In this document: positions 51,801 through 63,200 of the stretch, piece after piece
Numbering within the stretch: the stretch's first letter is position 1
Layout of the letters: the number at the start of each line of letters is the position of its first letter
From: Artemia franciscana
Lineage: Eukaryota > Arthropoda > Branchiopoda > Anostraca > Artemiidae
NCBI RefSeq assembly: GCF_032884065.1
Contig: NC_088867.1
Coordinates: forward strand, 26,490,662-26,554,661
Length of the DNA: 64,000 bases
Direction of reading: 5' to 3'
The notes under the pieces: model-generated
The model's database searches: none
What the model saw: the letters and a program-made list of their open reading frames with translations, nothing else
What the model was told of the DNA's origin: nothing
Position numbers and translations under genes: made by a program

Positions 51801-54800
51801 ACCGATTAGAAGCTAAAAATTTGTTTTTCTCTTTGTTCGCAGTTCCTAACTTATATCACCGATTTTACCAGCTTAACTAGTTTTGACCAAAGTCAAAGAA
51901 GGAGTAGAGTCGCGATTGCAACTAGTTTTCATCACTGACAGCCAATGAAAACATGTTAATTTCAGGATGCTCCTTGGGCATATTTTTATACGCATGGTAA
52001 ATTTAGGAATTACTCCATTCAAGTTGAACTTTATCCAGTCTCCATCTAAATGACCAGATTTAAATTTCTTTATCCGTACTTGATCAAATATTGTAATTCA
52101 TTTGTTTTAAATATGGGAATATTGAGGGGGAGGATCGTTGAATTTGCGCCTAAGCTCTAAGATTATAAATAACCTTTTGTATGATCGGTTTTAAATTTTA
52201 ATTGGATATAGTCTCTAGTCTAGGAAAACACAAAAGTAAGAAAGAATTTGACGAAAAATTGAGAGGTATTGGGAAGAAACTGAAGTTTGACAGGCTCAAA
52301 AATTTCTGCTGAAAAAAAACGTTCTAAAAGAATATAGTGACGGTAGCGATTATTATAATTGTAAGCAGGTTTTAAATAGTGAATCAGCCCTCTTTTTATT
52401 TTGAACTTCTGGCGGAAGTATGCTATGTAACATCAAAACCAGGCATCAATTAATGCATGTCTTTATGGGATGGGGGAAGTAAAACGCAAATTCCGAGAAC
52501 CTCAGATAGTCACCCATTCCAGCACCCCTACGATGTTCCAGTTACCGGCTAGTGCCGAGGAAGAAGAAGAAGACACATCCGGGGAAGACGCTTTTTCGTA
52601 ATTCTAAGAAATTGTTTTCTAATTAATCTTAGTGATTAAATGAAAATAAATAGCTTCAGTCTATCAATCAATGCGTGAGGCTCTGAACAAAGTGAATAGG
52701 CCTAAAGAATTTAAAAATCTTGAGACAGCGAAGGAGATGTATAGGTTATTTTGTGATAAAATTTAGAAATTGTTAAAAAACTTTGTGCCAGCTAAAATAA
52801 AGCACACAAACCTGCACTGAACCGAGAAACTGCGGGGTTTAATCAAAACAAAGCAGGAGGCTTGGAGAAAGTTCACCACAACTCATGGCAACAAAGACTA
52901 TAAACTATTGTGCCTACTTAAAACAACCTGTAAGCAATTTCTCTAGAAAGCATTTAGCACATCCTCCTCCGTTTTTCAGAGCACCAACGCTTCAGAGCCA
53001 TACCTGACCACTGTCATCACTGTAGCTTCTAATCTTGGTTTTTGCACTTGTTTTCCTATTCTTTCAAACTTTTCAATTTTAAAGAAACACCCTGGGCCTC
53101 GGCTATTCTACCTTTAACATATTCATTGCACCCACTGTCTTTACTAAAAGTACTACCTAGGTAAGCGAAGCTGGCCTCGTGATCGATCTTCTTGTCACCC
53201 AACATCACCTCTTCACCTCTACTTATTCGTAGTCTTAGCGACTTAGCCTTTATAACATTAATTTTCAAACATAATCTTGCACCATGAATTCGCAAAACCT
53301 CTAAAAATTCATTCACTTTGCTAACATTTTAAGATAGGATGCTTAAATCATCAGCATAATCTACATCTAGGAGAGTTTTAATTCCCCAATTGATTCCGTG
53401 CTCTCCCATTGTGTTGCTGTGCTCCTTATGACAAAGTCCATGAAAATGATCCGTATACAGTATTGATCTATATGCATTTATAAATTTTATTATAAATTTA
53501 TATCATTTTATTTGTACAATTGACATATTAATTTATACAATCAATATCAATTGAAAAACAAACTTAAATTAAACAAAAAATTTTCGATTTGAAACATTAA
53601 ACGAATAGAAATTAGCTTATATAAGATGCTAAATGTAAAAAAAGAATAAATTATTGTGAACGAAGAAGTAGAAAACTGAAACGAATGGAAATTACAAACA
53701 ACAATAAAGCCTAACCTCAAACACAATTAGCGAGGATGTTCCTGTCCTTCGAACCTCCCAAAGCGCTAAAGTGCAATTAACAGTTTACGAAAAACGAATT
53801 TTATTTTTCATGCAGTTTTCTTTATTATTATTATTATAAGTCGTTATAGGACCATTATTCGAATTCAGTAAAATAGGGGCTTTCCTAAAATCAGCATTAT
53901 AGTTGCAAAATTTCTTCGATTTTAAAACAAACTTCATCATTAAGTTCTGTTTTTAAAACGAAAGAAAGTTGAGTCTTAGGTTTCAATCTGATTTCCAAAA
54001 TCAGAAGTCTCGACAAGTCTGATTAAAAATGAGCGATTTTCTTTTATTTTTCTTACAGTATCAGTTGGTGATGGATAATATTTTCTTTTTATTATCTAGA
54101 TCAAGTTCTGTCTAGATACCATAATTTTCTCCACTCATGGCCATTTGTACCTAAAAAACTAAAAAACATCAATGTTACTTAGAAGGCTTCACGAATCGAT
54201 TACATCGATTAGGCTTTCAGTTTTATTTATTATTCAAATCACATATTTATTTTATAAGTAACACTTACTAGATATTTCGGAAAGTTAAATTATGGAACCA
54301 CTATTGAAAGTAAATAATACTTACCTTTCTGATCAAGTTTCAGTGTTTGCCTGCTGGGTTTTTTACTCTCTGCTCAAGTTTTTTCTTTAATTCTTCCAGA
54401 ATAGATGTTGAGGATATTTTTCTTATAAATAAGTAGATAGCGTCAGCCATATGAAGACATTTATATTGTGGAAAAGCGCGAGTTCTTTCAATCCTTGAAA
54501 ATGTGCAAATTAGACTAAAAATATGGGGAAAATCAAAAGAATGCGGGCATTTTGTAAGGTTCCAGACTCGAAAGACCCCCGTGTCTGTCTATCACCATAT
54601 GAAAGTAAGGGAGGTAAAAACTGAATTATTTTAATTGCCTAAGATACGTGCATGAAGGCGATGTACGCTAAAATACATCAAGAAATGCTTTCCAATATTT
54701 AATCACGGCTTTTTTTATAGTGAATTTTGTTCAGCAATGTTCTTTGTAATTTGGTTGCTTTGCATTGGTTAGTTTGTTTTTCTCCTGCTATTCAAGCTCT

Positions 54801-57800
54801 TCTTCTTTTCTTCCTGCTTCTTAATATCTTCTTCTTCCCTATCCCTTCTCCAATATTATTCATCTTCTACTTTCCATATTTCTTTCGCTTGCTTTTCTGT
54901 CTCTTTCCGCCTCATTTCTGTCTCTTCCTCTGCCTTCGACTCTAAAATATATCAGGAACTGCTTTCAATTTAATTTTTGTATTTTTTAGTAATTCTTGTT
55001 TAGTGCTGTTTTGTATTGTAATTTAGGTTGCTTTGCCTTGGCTAGTTTGTTTTCTCCTGCTTTTCAACCTCCTCCTCTATTCTTACTTCTTCTTAATATC
55101 CGCTTCTCCCTTATCTCCTTTCCAATATCATTTATCTCCTCTCTTCCCTCATTTCTGTGTCTTACTTTAAATCTTCAATTTCATGAGATAGATGATTTTT
55201 ATACCTCTGCCTCATATTGCATTTAAATATTATGATTGAAAGAGAAATTAAATCAAACCAAAAGATGAATAAAAAATACTGAGTTTGAATTGATATAATT
55301 TTTTTATGAATAGATGAACTTTTCTTTTACTGATGCGATAACCAGAAAAAAAGCAAGCAAAAGCTTAGGTTTTAAAATAAAAGTAGTCAGCTCCACGCTT
55401 AGTGAAGGTAATATATATCAATAATGTCTCAAATTTGAATCAGTTTTTCCTAAATTTGAATCGAGAAACCTGTCAGGGGACTGTGAGGTACAGTCGGAAT
55501 CGGGAAAAATGTTGGCATTGCTCCTTACATAATTATAATAGTTATAAATTAGACACTACTCAAACTTCCCCTCTTTTTCGATAGCAGTGTATTTATACCA
55601 ATGAATTCAGTTTTGTTAGTTTATTATGAAATGAATTTTCATCAGTGGTTTTTCCCTTTGAATCCACTTGTAGAAAATCCATTGTAATAAAATTCCAAAT
55701 TTAGTGCTGTTGATACTAAATTTGTTGAAGCGTAAATGATACTGTTGCCTTTCCAGAGTTTTGAGGAAGGCAACGGCATTCTTATTTGTTTTAAAGCGTC
55801 TCAGTATAAAGCATGTGTGAGGATTCCTTTAGTTTTACTGCTTGAATCATGATTTTCTTCCATTTAATTCCATCCATCAAATATATACAAAAAACTATTG
55901 GACCTACAAAAATTTTAATTTCAACAATCTATTTGATGTATTGTTATTTCTGAATGCCGAGTCTAGGCAAACTAATTTTTCCGTTCATTTGAAAAGCTTG
56001 TTTGAAAGACAAGTGGTTAAAAGAAAGATCGATTGGAAGATGGAGGAAGAGGGTGAGAGATGGAATCAATCCACTTATTTTTTGTGTTATCTCTTCGGTT
56101 CTCTTTGGTTTCAGATCAACCTCGTTGACCCTCGTGCAAAAAACTAGTTTTATTATTCTATAATTGATAAAATTGGATTTAGCAGTCTTTGAGCTATTTT
56201 GTGGAACATTATTTTCTTCAATGAAGGCTGTTCTCTTATACCTCCTACGACGTAAATGTGCCTCTAAAATTGCCTCCATGTGGTAAATGCCCATGAATGA
56301 AATCTTTCTCACTTTACAGCTCCTTAAAAAAATAACCGGATATATCTTTTTGTTTTCTAGAAGAGGATCTTATTTTACCAAATGTAATATATTTTCCTGA
56401 TTATAACCGTTTTTCTTTGAAGCTCAACCGGAGAAGGAAGACTTGATAAGCTCTGTAGGTCAGGCTTTGAAAACTGTGGTTAATCCGAATGTTTTGGAGA
56501 AGTCATTGTATATGGCAAATGACGAGCTAGCTGTCGTTCGTGAATTAGATGTCAAATCGCTGATTAGACATGGTGATAGGTAAGTGTCCATATCTTGCAT
56601 CTTTTATTGCTTCTTTGTAGGAAGACCTCCAATTCTCCTACGCTCTGCACTTTCTTTTTCGATGAAAGCAGTGTGTTGAAACACTAAAGACTTCCCTAGT
56701 ATTAAAGGTATCAGACTTATTAAGGCAGTAGCATTGGTGTTTCCGTTGTCATTTGCCTTTTGACTAGACAGTTTTGTTGTTTAAGAGACACTAGATGGTC
56801 ATGAATTACCTTTTCAGGGGAACTGTTCCAAATCAGTGTCTTGTGTCTAGTGAAGTTGTTTCTCAAATACCTGGTCTTAAAATCGTCTGAAATGTAAGTA
56901 GTTGATTTCGGTGGCTGGACTCCGTGTTTTTGTCGCCTTCAAAGACGGCCGGAAAAGGAGGAAAAAAAATGCCTTAGTAAGTGATTAGATAAACTTACAA
57001 AAAAAAGTTATTGACGCCATACTGTATTTACGCTTATATGGGACAATTGGCCGTCGATTGTGCTATATTGTGGCAGAACAGTCCTAAGGTTTTATACTGG
57101 TACGTCATCAAGTGATTTTTAGACTCCTTGGCGTAAAGGCAGCTGCAGTACTTAGCAATGTTTCTCATGCAGGATATGCACAGGGTGTCTCATTATAAAT
57201 GTACCGCCCCTTGATGGGTGGTAGAGTCTATTAATACTGACATTCTTAGCAAAGAAAACTTGTGCCCATGATTTTTGGTAGTGAGATCTTTGGTGAATTC
57301 ATTTACCGCTCTCACTTTTTTTGTGCAAGCTAACTGGATAAAGTTTTTCTATTTTGTATTTATTTTTTACTTTAAAATCTTCATATCAATAGCACAGTTA
57401 AAAAACGGAAACACACACTTTCTTTGCACTCTATAGACAAACAAACATTTTAGTACAGAAAAGTTTCCAATTTGTTTAGGTTGAAAAATCCTTTGATCTT
57501 CCGCGCCTAAGGGTCAGACTTGTTCCCTCCATATTCATGTGCTTGCCTGTAGAAACTGGGAGGCTGGATAGTCCTTTAATTAACTCCTTCTTAAAAAATA
57601 GGAACGTAGCCACGTTAAAATTTTCTTTTATTGCCAGCAATCGCATAGTTTCAAAAAAGCGACAAAAACTTTTGCTTGACGCTTTATATGCTCGTATAAA
57701 CCTAAAAATTGTCTAATGTGCCGACAAATGCAGGCACATAATCTAAATTAAACTAGAAACATAAGCTAAATTTCAGGGTGTCGATGCTGTGCGCTGATAC

Positions 57801-60138
57801 CTTAGAACTTTTGGGGAGGGGGCTGCGTCCCTGGTGGCAAGCACTTAGCTTTACGGCATAAAGTTTACGTTCTATATATGAATATGCAAAAAAAAATCCT
57901 GTTATAACTAACATGAAATGCGTCAATTTTGCTATTTACCCCTTGTTTAAACATTTCTTTGCCTTGGTTCTGTTGGGTCACAACAATTTTGTATTTTTAG
58001 TAAAAGAAAAATAATTTTTTTTTCATTTACTGCAACTTCTGGACACCATAGCTCCGACTCTAAGCGTCATAATGGAATTCTTTTCCCCTCTAAAAACTCA
58101 AAATCGTAAAATAAACTCCTTTATTTCTTATTTGCACGTTTCCATGATTTCATTTCAGCACTGGTGACAATGACAAAGTATATGAAACAAAAATTTTGGA
58201 TCTAAAAAACGTGTAAAATAAAGACATTAATCCTTCTTTTGAAGACATTTTGTGCACATGTTATATTCTTACTGGCAGTTGTGATATTTGTTGAAGCTGG
58301 TTATATTTCACACTGTATTACGAAATTAGATATGTTTTCATAAGTTTATTTACTTTAGAAAAAAAAATGACTTGAAGGAAAAATGCTTTGAACCATATGT
58401 TCAAGCTATTCTTATTTTGAATCTTTTTTTAATTAAGAAAGTAAAATATAATTAATTTATTTTTTTTATTTTATGCTCAGAAAGCTCAAACAAATTGATG
58501 GGAAACTATGTTCTTGGTTCAGACCTAGTAGAAACACGGATTCATGCTAAAATGAGTTTTATACTCTCTCTTAAGTCAAAATGTAAAAAAAATATATTTG
58601 AACAGGAGTTAGCTCAATATGGCATTTGAAGCTAAACATGAAGCATCTAAACTAGCCAAAATCGGTACATATTTGTAGGGCAGAAATATGTCAGTATTGA
58701 GTTCCTCTTGTTATTTTGTCTGGTCTTGTGTACTATCCTATGTAGAGAGATAATTGAGTTTTACAGAACAAGGCGACGATGACTGTACGGAACCTTCAAT
58801 TGGTAGAACATTAACTCATATGTCAGTCATGCATTGAAATGCAAAAGATCTCAGTTTTAGACTCCCAATCTCCAGTTCTGCTTAAGGGATGACGAGTGAG
58901 AATATTCTTCGCTGTTAGTAATGGTATCCAAGCGGCTACAAACTCGTTCTAGGTCCACTTTTCTGAGTTTATTTTCCTGTGATGTTTTTTCTTTAGTTTC
59001 GAACCATTCTCATGGCTCCAAGATTGTTTTAGTAAAACACCAACACAACACTCTTACTAATAGACAATGGGCACTTTTTGGTTATCTGATGACTACAGGG
59101 AACCTATTCATTGTTATCCCCTCTCCACTTTTGTACGTACACAGGATTTCTTTCAGAAGGGGGCAAAGTTACGGAAAAAATGCCCAAAATAGGTCAATTA
59201 TTTGGAAAATATTAAGCTTTACCAGAAAAAGCTTTAGGAAAGAGGATACTCTAGCGTACAGGAAGAGGACAGTTTCTGCATTTTTTTTTCTATCATTGTG
59301 ACAACCTCCTAGCCCCCCCCCCCCCATTCCCCTTTTACTGCTTGAATGCCCAATGATGTGCACAAATGTTTACTTAATTTTTTTTTTAAACGGATTTTTA
59401 AACTCACTGCTGAGCAGAAACAGCCTAGTTACAAAAATGGTTCAAAACAAGAAATAAGCCAACTTTTGTTTATAGCCTAGAGCTATACCCAAGCACTAGG
59501 GGAAGGAGTTGGGACACAATGTCAATAAATTCCAAATCTTTCACTTTCTTCCCATGTTACCTAAATACTAGAAACGAAGAGGTAGGGCTAATATCTTGAG
59601 GGTCACCTCATTTTGTCGCAGTGAAAGATTGGTTAGGCTAGCTAGGTATGGTGGGTAAACAAAACAATTTATGCTCGCTTTCTGGTAGCTCTGTGTCTCT
59701 GGAGCTTTCCCAAAATTCTTTAAACAAAGGATTGTTTAAACACAAGTTATTTAAATTAAGATTGTTTAAACACATTGTTTAAACAATTGATTTAACCATT
59801 AACGTTCGAAGCTTTGGAATTACCTTTTCCAACATTTCAGATGTTTGATCACTGTCTCGATCCGGCTGGATATATCCGATGCTTATTAAATGCTACCCTT
59901 TTCTTGATTACTGTTGTAATTCGTATTATTTAATTACAGGATTAGAGCGTATTATGGCACCAATGACCATTGGTGTCCTGTGGAACATCACACAAATATT
60001 GTTCAAAGTGTCCCTGGTTTGAAAGCTCAACTCTGTGAAAAAGGTTATGCACACGCATTTGTATTAAAAAACAGTGAAGAAATGGCCGAACAAGTATGTG
60101 CGTGGCTCCAAGAAGATTTCAGTGACTTATTTTCCTAG
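30737..60138 (+). CDS. LDAH: Lipid droplet-associated hydrolase homologue, six coding exons
   Basis: Exons 30737-30854, 42685-42828, 44849-45025, 50476-50637, 56423-56579 and 59940-60138 join into 957 bases: 318 codons plus TAG, all junctions GT-AG and phase-consistent (1,1,1,1,2). LDAH (UPF0554) is an alpha/beta-hydrolase on the lipid droplet surface, linked to sterol ester and lipid droplet turnover; animal members are about 305-325 residues. Visible hallmarks are PGNPG (residues 39-43), ISHAGH, GHSIGS with nucleophile Ser122, LFPTIERM, YYGTNDHWCP with putative acid Asp262, and AHAF with His291. No stop or frameshift is present, so the gene looks functional. The 29.4-kb span is mostly repeat-laden intron. 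Identity is recognised from motifs and order, not from a database search. Confidence 0.93.
31130..31950. repeat. Imperfect fold-back with three related segments
   Basis: A segment including GAAACTTTCAGGGAT, TCTACAGGCTAAAGTATGTC, ACCCACCTCCACTGCTTCTC and CTCTAGAGGG occurs at 31180-31280. It recurs inverted at about 31533-31728 and direct again at about 31778-31942. The last two are adjacent and opposed, so they can form a long imperfect hairpin. Confidence 0.75.
32950..33640. repeat. Tandem repeat, about 226-bp unit, three copies
   Basis: ACTTTTGTATTATTAAACTG occurs at 33099, 33322 and 33548 (spacings 223 and 226). The second and third units are almost identical, including GGTGTCACTTCATGG and CAATTACTATATTTAGAAAG. 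The first is more diverged. Confidence 0.88.
34753..36451 (+). repeat. Dispersed repeat family A, longest copy
   Basis: Opens with a long inverted pair, 34753-34861 against 34901-35011 (about 110-bp arms, about 90% matched by eye), starting TTTAACTGAAAGTAAGGA. It continues with the region shared with 15985-17434, including a second inner inverted pair near 35329 and 35454. It closes with CAGTTTGTTACCATGAACTG plus TTTGAT. It has no ORF. A fold-back or Helentron-like non-autonomous element is possible, but its class is not established. Confidence 0.78.
38345..41210 (+). repeat. Family C block, tandemly amplified, with 726-bp higher-order unit
   Basis: The motif TYAATGAAAYTTVATRTTTRGAAG occurs near 38575, 38872, 39430, 39715, 39875, 40157, 40440, 40599 and 41012. 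Spacings 285/160/282 then 283/159 show that a three-part unit of about 726 bp has been duplicated (39430-40157 and 40157 onward). Poly-G runs of 7-13 bases separate units. The ends match the short copy at 8490-9480. Confidence 0.82.
42685..42828 (+). CDS. LDAH: LDAH coding exon 2
   Basis: Acceptor atttctag^GTAACC; donor AGAG^gtaagt. It encodes residues 40-87 plus one base: GNPGLIGFYEVF, then VNVLGISHAGHD. This is the oxyanion-loop side of the alpha/beta-hydrolase fold in LDAH proteins. Confidence 0.92.
42829..44848 (+). other. LDAH intron 2
   Basis: 2.0-kb AT-rich intron, gtaagt to cttcccag. No repeat or RNA gene recognised. Confidence 0.65.
44849..45025 (+). CDS. LDAH: LDAH coding exon 3 (nucleophile elbow)
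   Basis: Acceptor cttcccag^AT; donor TGCG^gtatat. It encodes residues 88-146 plus one base: YTLHGQIQHKKDFL, then ICFIGHSIGSKV with the G-x-S-x-G elbow and Ser122. Confidence 0.93.
45315..46290 (+). pseudogene. RTE-like reverse transcriptase remnant with (AGT)n tail
   Basis: Same sense as LDAH. It reads SGVKQGCVLSPF, then YADD at 45470-45481, a one-base loss creating TGA after DESVSK, then MNEFLEVLRVQGAKIGLKIN and FSYLGSIISKDGGSSEDVKSR, a further break near 45752, then VKYGSEAWALRKADENLLD, LRWLGQVLRMK, AGRPCLGWEDVI. It ends in an (AGT)n microsatellite at 46262-46288. It is a 5'-truncated, recently dead element and the best-preserved RTE copy in the window. Confidence 0.9.
46615..47100. mobile_element. 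MITE-like element with about 45-bp terminal inverted repeats
   Basis: The left end TAGTGGGACCATTAAACG ... GCGCACTTCTGGCAAAGC matches the reverse complement of the right end TAGTGGGGCCGTTAAGCG ... GTGCACTTCTGGCAAAAAGC with a few mismatches. If TA is the target duplication, the element is GTGGGACC ... GGCCCCAC. The interior is unusually rich in GCGC and TGCGC motifs for this AT-rich DNA and has no ORF. Confidence 0.7.
48530..49190 (-). mobile_element. 3' fragment of a non-LTR element with (TATC)n tail
   Basis: The minus-strand ORF 49139-48915 contains LWMQLRANCLPISARF and HTCPLCRVKEG, like the C-terminal zinc-binding tail of non-LTR RT proteins. It is followed by an AT-rich 3' UTR and an (AGAT)n array at 48530-48551, as expected for a 3' end. 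The assignment rests on one short segment. Confidence 0.5.
50476..50637 (+). CDS. LDAH: LDAH coding exon 4
   Basis: Acceptor ttttttcag^GCTAC. It encodes residues 147-200 plus one base: GYLLFPTIERMAETPQG, then a hydrophobic stretch FLPEFVKNALVSWYI, probably part of the droplet-binding region. The donor ATAT^gtaagc was preferred over the earlier TCCTG^gtatat because it has the better consensus and keeps phase 1 with exon 5. Confidence 0.9.
51448..51790. repeat. 16-bp minisatellite, longest array
   Basis: About twenty degenerate units around AACTGAACCCTCGTGC. Units drift toward CAACCCCGTTTAACTG on the right. Same family as 27416-27606 and 6014-6104. Confidence 0.88.
52680..52950 (+). pseudogene. 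LINE ORF2 linker scrap
   Basis: In one plus frame after 52840: LIKTKQEAWRKFTTTHGN and DYKLLCLLKTTCKQ, the basic helix that links endonuclease to RT in many LINE proteins. No flanking domains survive. Confidence 0.5.
52960..53470 (-). pseudogene. RTE-like reverse transcriptase remnant
   Basis: On the minus strand: MNEFLEVLRIHGARLCLKIN, KSLRLRISRGEEVMLGDKKIDH, FAYLGSTFSKDSG, the same family as 45315-46290, with frame breaks on both sides (LLDVDYADDLSIL-like codons near 53350-53380). It is dead. Confidence 0.82.
54668..55200. repeat. 274-bp direct tandem duplication
   Basis: CTAAAATACATCAAGAAATGCTTTC at 54668 recurs as a diverged copy at 54942. Both are followed by a TTGGTTGCTTTGC-like segment, TTAGTTTGTTTTCTCCTGCT and CTTCTTAATATC. 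The copies are clearly diverged, so the duplication is old. Confidence 0.8.
56423..56579 (+). CDS. LDAH: LDAH coding exon 5
   Basis: Acceptor tttgaag^CTCAA; donor ATAG^gtaagt. It encodes residues 201-252 plus two bases: QPEKEDLISSVGQAL, then NPNVLEKSLYMANDELAVVREL, matching the helical lid segment of LDAH proteins. Confidence 0.92.
56580..59939 (+). other. LDAH intron 5
   Basis: 3.36-kb intron. No repeat boundary, RNA gene or nested gene was recognised. A 126-codon plus ORF at 58921-59301 lacks any family feature. Confidence 0.6.
59940..60138 (+). CDS. LDAH: LDAH coding exon 6 (terminal)
   Basis: Acceptor taattacag^G. It encodes the end of residue 253 to 318: IRAYYGTNDHWCP with the putative catalytic Asp262, KGYAHAFVL with His291, and a C-terminal EEMAEQVCAWL helix. 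TAG lies at 60136-60138. Confidence 0.94.
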
Positions 60139-60216
60139 TGTATTTTCCTCTTCTTATAATGAGCCAAAAAATAATGCGGCTGTGGCAATTCAAAAGGTGC
60201 TATGCAGCATTGTATT

Positions 60217-60222
60217 ATTAAA
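60217..60222 (+). promoter_or_regulatory. Putative LDAH polyadenylation signal (ATTAAA)
   Basis: The common variant ATTAAA lies 79 bases after the LDAH stop. A second ATTAAA lies at 60245-60250. The cleavage site is not visible. Confidence 0.5.
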
Positions 60223-60250
60223 CAAAGATGTATAGCTTACCCCCATTAAA

Positions 60251-63200
60251 ACTCAGTATGCTCGATGGATTTCTCCAGTTCTTTTTCTTGTTTTTGTCTA
60301 ATTCTCAGAGGACCTAAGCGCATGTGAGGGGATTCTCCTACCCGGGATATGTCTAAAATCCCCTGAGAATCTTTGCCAAAAATACTCTTTATTTACGCCC
60401 CCTCCTTCCCAAGATTTGTACATGGGACCCACCTATAGTTCTCAAGATAGGTAGGTAATGCTTAGGAAGGAAGAAACAGTATGTTTTATGTCTTCCTTTA
60501 TCCTCAAAAGCAATAATCGATAATTTCAGGGTTTGAAATCAAAATTGTTTTCGCCCAAAATTATGGTACAAGAAGTTGGTCATAAATGACTGGTGAAATC
60601 CTAAAGCACTCTTTTCAGTTTTTCCACTCTACTGCAAAATTCAGCTCGTATAACATAGCGCCTTTTTTTTATTATCGCAGCCGAGCGGCGGCAACTATAG
60701 TTTTAAAGATCCATTTGAAGGTTTAGTTTGTGAATATAAGCTCACTGCCTATTCTTGGGTATAAATCACATGCTCATCTTTTGTAAGTGCAATTGTACGG
60801 TCAAGCAAAATAAAAAGTACTAAAAAATAGTTGGACCATGTTTTTTCGGGGGAGGTGGAAGGATATGGGATGTAGCAATAGCATTGGCTGAACATTGGAA
60901 TGAAAGGGTTTTGCTTTAGAAATAAAACTTGAAAGGCAAACTGAATCGGAACTTCGTACGTTCTCCTGATAAGTAGATCTATATCCATTGAACATTGGAT
61001 CTGTGTAAGGGAACAGAATTTATTTACTAAAAGGAATAGGAATGCCCATAATGCAAATATTTTGCTTCTAAAGCAAAGACCCTTGAATTATTGAAGCTGG
61101 TAAAATGGAGGCTAGTTATAAAAATCCTAGGCATGCAGGTAGGGGGAGGAACCTCTGTTGCAAGACGGAGATTGTTATTGGTTTCCACAAAATTGTTTTT
61201 ATCCATAAAATATGCGGGGAGGGGGGGGATATTTGACCCCCTCCCTTTTTTTACTTTTCTCTCGCTGGATTTTTTTTGTTCCTGTCAAATTAAACTAGTG
61301 CAATGTCTAGAGCCTGGACCTTATCTTGGTCCTTCTCGCCAAACCGTGTTATTTTTACACTTTTCTGGACAATTTTCTGACATTTTCAGGTCATTTTCCC
61401 TGTTTTTTTTTCCCTGACAAAATTGCCTCTTCTCTTTAGGCACCCATGTTCAATTCATTCTTACATGCCTAATGCAGGTTATCTGAACGAGAGAGAAGCT
61501 AATCCTTGCTAGGGAGCAAAATTTATGTGTTATCCCTCTTGCCGATGATATTAATTGAACGATACACACATGTAATGTAGATGCTTGTATTGGCTCAAAA
61601 ATATAACTATATGTAAACTCAACAATTTCTAAAAATAATATAAAAAACACACGATTTAAAGAAAATGTGCACCAAACATCAGGTGTCTCTACTCCTGGCC
61701 TGCCGGTTAAATTCATTCCTTTAAAAAAAATTAAACTGTAAGATAAAATCATTGAATTTAGAGGCACATTTTTGGCACTTAGACAAAGGAAAAATAAGTT
61801 ACACTTTTCAACTAAGAGACCTTTCTACATTTAGTACAGCGAGCAATCAGTCACCCAATAGAATATAAAATATGAATAAGTGCAAACAGAATAGATTTCA
61901 TAGAAAAATCTTTTTTTTTTGCCATCCGACTATTATTGTGAATGAGAAAAATTTGAATAAAGTGATACATACTCCCTAGTCGAACAGAAAAGTCTGTATG
62001 CAAAACTATCTCTCAAATGCTATGTCTATTGTGTAGTTAGGTTAATTAAGTACCATTACATGATAACACATAATTAAATATCATTAGGCCTACAATGATA
62101 TATCATAAAATTTGTATTATTAATTCAGAACAGCTAAAAGAAATAGAAGATGTAGCTGCAACAATTTAAGTCAGAATTCTGGCGACGAATCCATTGTTTG
62201 AATTCCATCAACTTGTAAATTGTATATCAAGACTAACTTGTCATGAAGACTGGTCTATATTTGTCTTTTCAGTATCAAATATGATTAACTCCATAAAAAA
62301 AGAGGAAATTGGGAAAGAGAATTAAAGAGCTCATTCTGACTATAAAAGACCAAATCATCTTGCGGGGAAATTTACAAATGTTTTTACTTGGATCTGATTA
62401 TGTGTCAGACATAGAGAGTGTGCTAAAACACTTTTCAGTGTCAGGTGTAATATATCCATACAGATGCACGGATCAGATGTTATATCCATTAACAGTTCAG
62501 ATTTTTTTATTGTCCCGGTCTACATTCTTTTAAGATTTTTTTTTTTTTTCAGAGAATTTCTTAATGCATATATAAAGTCAAGTTAGTTAAGTGTGTCTTT
62601 ATGTGAGGCGGAGAGGGACTTCAAGGACCAAGCCCCCCTCCCCCCGTCACCTAGAATCTTTAGACATTCATTACGTCTCAAATTATTTACCATTTAACTC
62701 TTCAATTTTCTTGGGTTTTTCGAAGTTATCCCTCCCCCCACCACATTAGCCAGTCTGTAAGTACTAGTATTCAACCGCTTTGACGCTAGAATCTACAAGG
62801 AAGAGGGATCTATTATGCTTATGAACGGCTATTGTCTTGCCACATCCGATGCTTGCCACTGTCAAATACTGCCTTTGTGGAATGCAATATTGCTATAATC
62901 CTGATTTGATAGATTGTATTTTAATTCGTCAAGTATTTGTCTCTTATAATTACGATTTACAAATGAAATCATCTCACATACCTAATTAATTAACTCATTG
63001 CATTTGCATAATGACTTTAAAGTGCTACCATTGTTGAAAAGGAATAATCTATTGCTTTTTAGATTCGTATAGTTAATTTAAAGTAATATAAATGTAACAT
63101 CTCTTAGTGAAATTTGCACTGCAAAGAGTGCTATAATTTCCTAAGAATTTTTTCTGTGTTGCGACTCAAAAAGGAAATTGTCAACTTCTTAAAAATCTAA

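Larger units (their letters stand above)
50638..56422 (+). other. LDAH intron 4
   Basis: 5.8-kb intron with a 16-bp minisatellite (51448-51790), a plus-strand LINE scrap (about 52680-52950), a minus-strand RTE remnant (52960-53470), family B debris (53480-53720) and a 274-bp tandem duplication (54668-55200). The stretches 50638-51447, 51791-52680, 53720-54667 and 55200-56422 show no gene; ORFs at 55842-56312 look random. Confidence 0.65.

Noticed and set aside
58921-59301. 126-codon ORF in LDAH intron 5 as a nested gene
   Set aside because: No recognisable domain, ordinary AT-rich codon use, no splice or promoter signals, and no neighbouring exon-like sequence.
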